A DNA stretch of 64,000 nt from Leucaena leucocephala (lineage: Eukaryota > Streptophyta > Magnoliopsida > Fabales > Fabaceae): positions 12,356,001 to 12,420,000 of the forward strand of contig CM073550.1 of NCBI GenBank assembly GCA_037074615.1, written 5' to 3'. The position numbers and the translations under genes were made by a program. Below are positions 57,297 through 64,000 of the stretch, in pieces (the stretch's first letter is position 1; each line of letters begins with the position of its first letter). The notes below the pieces were generated by a model that ran no database searches, was not told the DNA's origin, and saw only the letters and a list, made by a program, of their open reading frames with translations.

Positions 57297-59330
57297 AAAC
57301 AACAACAACATGTGGGTACATTATATATGATATGGAGGTTTTCATGTTTTAAATTTCATATGGTGCCACCATTTCATGAGTTTGATCTTAACTTTTGTAA
57401 TTTTGGAACTGTAAACCATTTATATTTTTTTTGCTAGATATAAAACTATATAATAAACATAAGTGAAAGTGAAAGAAAAGTCGAATCTAAAATATGCTTT
57501 TAATGTCAAGTAATTTGTGGACAAAAAAAAAAGTACTTTAAGTTGAGGATAAAGTAATTTAATGAACTTTATGGTGTTTTTATATTGTTAAATGATATGG
57601 ATGGATTATCGACATCAATTACTACATCTTTTTAAGACTTGACGTTTCTCCAATTTAAGGGACTAAAGTGTTCACACCCATACTCAAATGTCATTCTCCC
57701 TCTCATTTTTCTTATTTATCAATCAGCTGATGCCTTGTTTTGCATTAGACTCATTATTATGCATGCATGTAATTGAGGTGAATGGCTAACTGGTCCTAAT
57801 AAAAACAATATATGTATTATTTTAATTCTTAATATAAGATTTATTTAACTAATTTAATTAGATTAAAAAATTAATTAATTTAGTTAATATGTCATACTTT
57901 TTCTAAATCATTCTAATTATCTTTCTTAACTTCTTCCCTCTCTCACATTTAATTATTATTGAGGAAGAATTAAGGGAGTATTAATAGGAATAATTTATAA
58001 AATAAATGATAAATATAGAAAATTAATTATATATATATAATTAAAATTAACTCTCCAACTAAGCCATATATTAAGAATAATAGGAGTAAATTTTTAAAAA
58101 ATAAATATTGATTTTTGGGCACATTCCTTTCAAAATCTACCATGAATCTGCTCTACTGCTCTTTCCCATTTTACAAATCAAGGGCATGTTTCGTAGGATG
58201 GAATTGAAATCATAGAGGTAGAGGTGAAAGTAAAATATTTTGAACTATTTTACCCCATCTTATAAAATTACTATACAATTTTATCATTTCTCACATCAAA
58301 ACAAAATTACATCTTTCTTCCTCAACACACTGAATTTCACTGGCCATAGTTTCCTTCTTCATTCTCATCACTCTCGTTGGCTCCATCCCTATACCTGACA
58401 AACACTTGTCACTCCATCCTCACTTGCAACGGCTTCACTTTCCTTCCCCTCACTCACACCTCCATCCCCCATACCTAAATATGGCAAGAACCAATTCCTC
58501 TGAATTGATCTATGGATATCACCTCGAGTATAGTCGTCTGTACTGGCTTCTATGACAATCGCCTTGAGTGCAATAGCACTTGCACTATTGACATCTCTAG
58601 CTCAATTCAGCATCCACCATGATGTAAATGACTATTCCTCCTATAATATTAGTTTCGTGGATGACTTCAATAAATAGAGAGAGACAATAAAAGAGGAAAA
58701 AGAGAGACAAAAAATCAGGACAAATAATGAGGGTAAAGAAATCTTTTTATTTTACTTTCATTTATTTTTTAAATATACATAAATTCTAAACTCATTTTTA
58801 ATATACTAAACAAATTTTTAAAAACTAATTTTAAATCTAATTCTATTTCTACTTTCACTTATATCAAAGACTTTTTTTTATCTTATCAAATATACTGTAA
58901 GGGTATTGAATTGTTTCATTCGGCCCTGACATTTAAAAAGCTAAAAGTGAAATACCCGGCCCCAAAAAAAATATTATAATAATGACATTGTTTTCTGCTC
59001 CTTAATTGAACCAAAGCAACTAAAAACCGAATTCAACCTCAGAAAATGCTATGAATAATATCTGATCGCATCATCATCATCAGGTTTGGAAATATACATG
59101 CATATCGTTTATTGAAAACTATTTCCTACAAATGGGACAAATATTTGCTCCCGTTATTCTTTTTAACGGGACAACATAGAACAGACAAAGCAGCAAGCAA
59201 CTTTTAACACTAAAGTAGAAAAAGAAAGAGAATAATAACAACTTCCTGCTGGCCAGCTCAGGAAAGAATTTCTTCAGGACAATACTTGGTTCAACAACCA
59301 TGCTCAGCCGGCCCATAAATCAACCGGGGG
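57297..59330. other. Intergenic region between the copia element and the dynamin gene
   Basis: Holds a Stowaway-like MITE (57817-58087) and a probable larger MITE starting near 58188 (GGGCATGTTTCGTAGGATGG). A pyrimidine-rich stretch at 58300-58480 looks gene-derived, but I cannot assign it. The part next to 59331 is probably the 3' untranslated region of the dynamin gene. Confidence 0.4.
57817..58087. mobile_element. Stowaway-like MITE
   Basis: The left end (TTAATTCTTAATATAAGATT with TATTTAACTAATTTAA after it) is the approximate inverse of the right end (CTAAGCCATATATTAAGAAT then AATAGGAGTAA). The pattern matches the element at 32424-32672. Boundaries are approximate. Confidence 0.5.
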
Positions 59331-62300
59331 TTAATAAACCGACGGCCTCACAGTTCCGTTGGAATCTGAATTAACATGGATCGGCGAATGAAGCTCCCCA
59401 GAGTGAGAAGACTTTCTAGAAGTGCTTGCAGAATCTGTTGATGAAGTTGGCTTTCAACTAATATTACGCTGACCATTTGGTTCACACAAACTGTAACCTC
59501 TTTCAACTGTTTCAGCTTCCAAAGGTAGTTCATCCAACTCCTACCAAAGAGTAAATACAGCCTTCAGGCACCAGCCATATATCATTACTCCAAATTTTGT
59601 TGTGTTAAAAGCTAGTGGACTTACAAATATACATAACATAATCAAGCAAACAAAAGCACCATGTATCATGATTATCACCAGAACATCAAAGAAACTAACT
59701 TGGCATATAACAGAATGGAAATCCAATGAGTTTATATTGTTGGTTAAAAATAATACAACTAGTGACTACCCACGTTAATAGCCTGTTGATACATTTGGAG
59801 CATTTCTCGACAGTGCCTTCTTTTCCTAGCTACCTCACGAGGCTCTTGCAACATCTCTTCAAACAGGCTCTCTCTGAATGGCAAAATACAGAACACAGTA
59901 AACAAGACACAACTTTACATAATTCTTGAAAAAGTACGAGTTAGAGGGTGCATGACCACTGTAAATCACCTTTAAAGCTTTTGAATAAAAACATTGTGCA
60001 GGTTTCGTTTTGTATTGTTTACCTGCATATGGTTCAGCATTGTCAGAATTCTTTTTTTTTTTTTTTTTTGCATGAGTTTATAAACATGAAATTTGCAAAG
60101 CTTAGAAGAAGGACATGAAATACCAAGAAGTGCATAATTGTTTTTGGTACGAAATCCTCAACATTCCTTCTAACAATGTCATAATATGAGCTTAAAAGCA
60201 ACTTCGTGACTGCAATCTCAATAGCTTCAGTCTCTGAATTGCTCTCTGATGACCTTAAGATAGGTGGGGGCTGCATGGACCCAAGCACATTAGGCAAATT
60301 TACATGCAAGCACCATTTGATGTAACCAACATATTAATAGATATACCTCTCTTAAATGGATCATAGAGGAGGACTGATCCATAATTTGAACTGTTTCACT
60401 ATGCTCTCCACTTGATGTACTCTCTCTCGCAGATACACGGCTATAACCACCAAAGATGGATGAGACCCAACTTGATTTACCAGGGATTCCTGAAAAAAAA
60501 AAAGAGCATCACAAAATTTATTTAATGGCAATGCTCCAAGTAAATCCAAAGAACATTCTGGGTATTGAATAACCAAAAATTTACAAGGATGAATGAAGAC
60601 ATATCACCAATCCACAGTAAAAAAGGATTACCAGAGGATGCAGCCCTTTCAAGATCCGATGCTGGATGAACACCCTGCCAATAATAAGTTTCATAAGAAA
60701 CTAAGTAATAACTAGAGGACGCTAATCAAGTGAAAGGGAAAATTACGGTTTAACCCATGATTTAATACAAAAACAAATTGACCACCTGTAGTTTATAATG
60801 TATCATTCAATCCCTTATGATTTGTTATGTTATCACTGAGCTGCCTCAGTTGTTCTAATCTATATTTTAACAAAAATAATTATGCAAGTGTTAAAACAAT
60901 AAGTTTTCATCCTTCCTTTTTTTTTTCTTCCTTTCCAGAAAAGAGGAAACTAAGAGCGAAAACACATAGAAAGAAAGCATCTCCAGCTAACATATTGCAA
61001 GGTAGATCAGAAAAAATGAACAATTCCATTGCTAAAAGTTTGTTTCACTTGTCGTTTTAAGCATTTCATAGTGTTTGGAGACTGTTATGGAAATTAAGCC
61101 TATAGTTTTTATTTCCAAGTCTCCTCTTAATCGAAGGCATGGGCTCAGATGATTAAGAAATTTTTTAGGGTGTATGTAAAACATACCTTCATTAATTAAA
61201 TAGGTAATCATCTAAATTTTTTTTATTAGGACTAGAAGTGGAGGTGGCAATTAAACAAATCACGACGAATTAATGAAAGACTTCATATATTAAAATGTTT
61301 TTCTCTTTTTTACCCCCAGGGGCGGTTATTTTTAGCCAATTCACAAGAGTGTAAGATGTAGTTTTGCTCTGGTAGATATCTTGAATCCTTAAAACTAAAG
61401 AAATAAACGGTTTATGGATGGAAAATATCTACTCTAATTGATAAGACAATTTCAGGCCCAAAAAAATTGATAAGACAATTACATACCTGATCAGCCACAA
61501 ATCCATTAGCTTGCCTCGTAAAAATGCTTCGAGACCTATCAGAGGCTGATCCTCTATCAGTTTCCTTGCCATCCTATCGGCAGATATTAATAAGGGTGGA
61601 AAGACAAGTTAATGAGTGGTAGTAAATTATAATCCACTACACAGACATATATGGATGAAACTTGATGATGTGAAGTGCAAATTTTGGATACCCTCTGCCT
61701 TGAAACTGAGGGAGGAATCCTAGAAGGGTGCATCTGTCTCATTGCAGTCTCTACTGCCTTATTTCCACCAATAAAATTTGGGTGAGAAGGGTTTATGTAG
61801 TCCATCTGCAAAGTTGTGTAATTTAAATTTAAATTAGCAAATTATGGATAAGGAAGTTGAATATTTTGCATTGATAGGCTGATCATCGAAATAGACACTA
61901 ATTAGCTGACTAACAGCATGTCAGTGGTTTCCAGTTAGGGCACCATTTGTGGCATAAATCACTTGTTGAAGGGTTTGTATAGCAGAGCCAAGCGTGGTCA
62001 TTGAAGATTTACTGCAGTTTGAATATCCACCATTGATTGGCCAATAATGACATGATTATAGAAGTAAACAGCGAAGGTAGAACAAATGAAGCCTATATAG
62101 ATATTCCATTCTATCTTTAAAGAATTTGGATCCCCACATACCTCCATTTCAATAGTGTGGGCAATCATATTCTCTGAGGGCTCAAGACCTTCTCGCAGAA
62201 AGTTCCCTATGACTTCATCGATGTGCTTTCTTAAGAAAGGGAACCGCTGCAGCTCATTCACCATACAGCAATGACTGATCTGAAGTAATATATATATATA

Positions 62301-64000
62301 TAAAGATGTTAATAGGATGGTGAAGTAAGACGCAGAAGAAATGGTAAGCCATTAAGCCCTACCGTTATTAATTCATCGTATATAAACCTAGCACATTGAA
62401 GGCTTGGATCCAAAAGTCGAGCTATTTGTCTTCTCACAAGAACTTCAAATGGCACCTACTTGCATGGAAACGGATAAAAAAAGTCCTCAAGAAAGAACAA
62501 AAGTCATTTAATTGATATATGAAATGAGAATAATTTGAGCTCGGAAGGTTTTATTAACAAACTACTGAGGAAATACGAACGGAGGAAAAACAGAAATCTA
62601 ACAACACCTACTTCAGGAACAAACAATGCCGATCTAGGTCCAGTCGCATTTTGTATGGCAGTTCGAATATCACCATCGGTCAAATCCTCACATGGATCAA
62701 CTTCCTGCAAGGTTCATTTAATTACAAGTTCAAAGAAACTAGCATTATATTTTGATCTAATTGTAAAAGCCCTAATTCTGTTTGATCCTATCTAATCCTT
62801 TAACAGCCTCTCCCAAGTTTATTTAGCCCATGTATGGACTTTTTCCATTGAATAAGAAATAGCCAATCTGGGATTTGTTCAAATTCAATGCAGTACAAGA
62901 TAAAGCAATTTTTCAGGAGTATCTCATACTTCAAAATTGTGTCATAATTTATAGTATAAATTAATTAAATCTGAGAAGTAAAAAAAGATCTCAAGTGTTA
63001 AAGGTTTATACAGTGCTATAAGAGAAAAAAAGCTTTATATAATAAAATTAAACTTGTTCCTAAAGCTAAAAGGAACTGAAAAATTCAATGGTTTCAGGCG
63101 GGCCCCATAGTCATTTTTGCATGTTATATATGATAGATTTTGAATAAAACAATTTATTAAAAAAGAAAGAATAAGTCTTGAGCTAGAAGAATGGATATTT
63201 CAAGAGCAGAGCAATGTTATGTCAAACATTCAATAGTCATGGCATAAAATTCCAAGTATTTAATGCCTTTTGTTGTGTCACGGCATCTGTAATGTATTGT
63301 CTATTTTATAAAAGTCAATGTCTATTCTTATTGGCTCTTGGGAATGCAACCCTGAGTGTGACATCCTTATTCAACACAATTAAAAATGGGCACAGTACTA
63401 AAGAGAAAATATCCTTACTACTAAAATGCATAGCGTTCCCAAAAGACTCAATTGACCAACATTCCAAACGAAATGAAGGAAAACATTCTTGAGGTCAAAA
63501 GAAAACAAATACCATGGAATATGAAAGGGAAAACTCCAATTGTTGACGTGTGGAGCATGGCAAATCATCTAATGATAACAGTAATATTTATTATGATCCT
63601 AAATAGATGAGGTCACTAGTGCTTAAATCACACCAATGAACTAGAGATTCGATTTTTTCAGAAACGTTTTAATGCAAGTTAGATCCCTAAATTTAATTTC
63701 TATATGTGAAACACAGTAAAAACAATTATAAGTTCCAATACCTTGTACCTAGCTTTCACTCAATTTGATAACTATCTATAGACTAAAGCACGAGACTTTC
63801 TTTACTTTCATGTTGTCAACACATACAAAGTAAACCATAATCAAGAAAGGATTAATTCAGGTATATATACACATATTTTGGCATAGCATCAAAATAAATA
63901 CGATAACAGCTCATGTAAATACCAATGTATTTACCTCTAAGCACTTGACAAATATTGATTGAAATATATAGTGAATTCGTGCTCCACCAGAAAGCTCAGT
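59331..64000 (-). pseudogene. Dynamin-related protein 3 (DRP3A/B)-like gene, 3' part, with premature stops
   Basis: Twelve exons read on the minus strand, the first cut by the window edge: 64000-63935, 62704-62612, 62455-62363, 62279-62142, 61805-61692, 61573-61487, 60674-60632, 60489-60347, 60270-60124, 60022-59970, 59873-59774, 59540-59331. They join in one consistent frame of 429 codons. The protein matches DRP3, the dynamin that divides mitochondria and peroxisomes. It begins with the end of the G domain/stalk (ELSGGARIHYIFQSIF, DPCEDLTDGDIRTAIQNATG, then RFPFLRK, GNFLREGLEPSE), followed by a variable Ser-rich region and the GTPase effector domain (SYYDIVRRNVEDFVPK, IMHFLV, then LFEEMLQEP). 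Two in-frame stops occur: TAA at 59972-59974, where the family has Tyr in KLYR, and TGA at 59454-59456, which fits a CGA Arg codon changed by a CpG transition. The first would remove about 100 codons including the end of the effector domain. It may be a pseudogene or a truncated allele; the N-terminal GTPase is outside the window. Confidence 0.85.

Noticed and set aside
60043..60309. 88-codon ORF ending in poly-Lys
   Set aside because: It is one dynamin exon (60270-60124) plus read-through into introns; the Lys run is an intronic homopolymer.
1..64000. CRISPR arrays, operons and prokaryotic regulatory sites
   Set aside because: The window is plant nuclear DNA with spliceosomal introns; no regularly spaced identical repeats were seen.

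Overview
The window is nuclear DNA of a flowering plant, most likely a eudicot. The evidence is AT-rich intergenic DNA, GT-AG introns, plant-specific gene families (UGT78-type glycosyltransferase, gamma-glutamyl peptidase, S-domain receptor kinase, DRP3 dynamin, AT12CYS-type CHCH protein) and plant transposons (CACTA, hAT, Ty1/copia, SINEs, Tourist and Stowaway MITEs). The species cannot be named from sequence alone.

Layout. 1-2490: AT-rich DNA with a clear Tourist-like MITE and a weaker one. 2491-8350: decayed CACTA (En/Spm) element with a TNP2-type transposase pseudogene. 8384-8620: short unassigned coding-like block. 8651-9885: glycosyltransferase pseudogene (minus). 10030-14278: hAT element with a stop-riddled transposase and a captured PPR gene fragment. 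15125-17040: S-domain receptor kinase pseudogene (minus). 17710-17881: SINE. 18725-20083: intact UGT78-like gene (minus). 20230-27500: AT-rich intergenic DNA with a foldback element. 27785-34041: four-exon glutamine amidotransferase (gamma-glutamyl peptidase type, plus) with a 5.2 kb first intron. 34042-42655: intergenic DNA with SINE relics and a 1.6 kb Tourist-like element. 42656-44751: five-exon twin-CX9C mitochondrial protein gene (minus). 45705-47145: local inverted plus direct duplication. 47828-48096: young SINE. 49387-57291: full-length but disabled copia element with an extra ORF before gag. 59331-64000: 3' part of a DRP3-like dynamin gene (minus), continuing past the right edge.

The genes do not form a functional cluster. 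The best-supported intact genes are the glycosyltransferase ORF, the amidotransferase and the CHCH gene. The dynamin gene has clean splice sites, but two in-frame stops fall in its last exons. Two glycosyltransferase copies lie about 9 kb apart, one intact and one broken, with transposon and receptor-kinase debris between them.

I see no prokaryote-style or obviously new multi-gene system. The observations most worth following are the extra ORF in the copia element, the glycosyltransferase lacking its usual catalytic Asp, the PPR fragment inside the hAT element, the nested inverted/direct duplication, and the premature stops in the dynamin gene.
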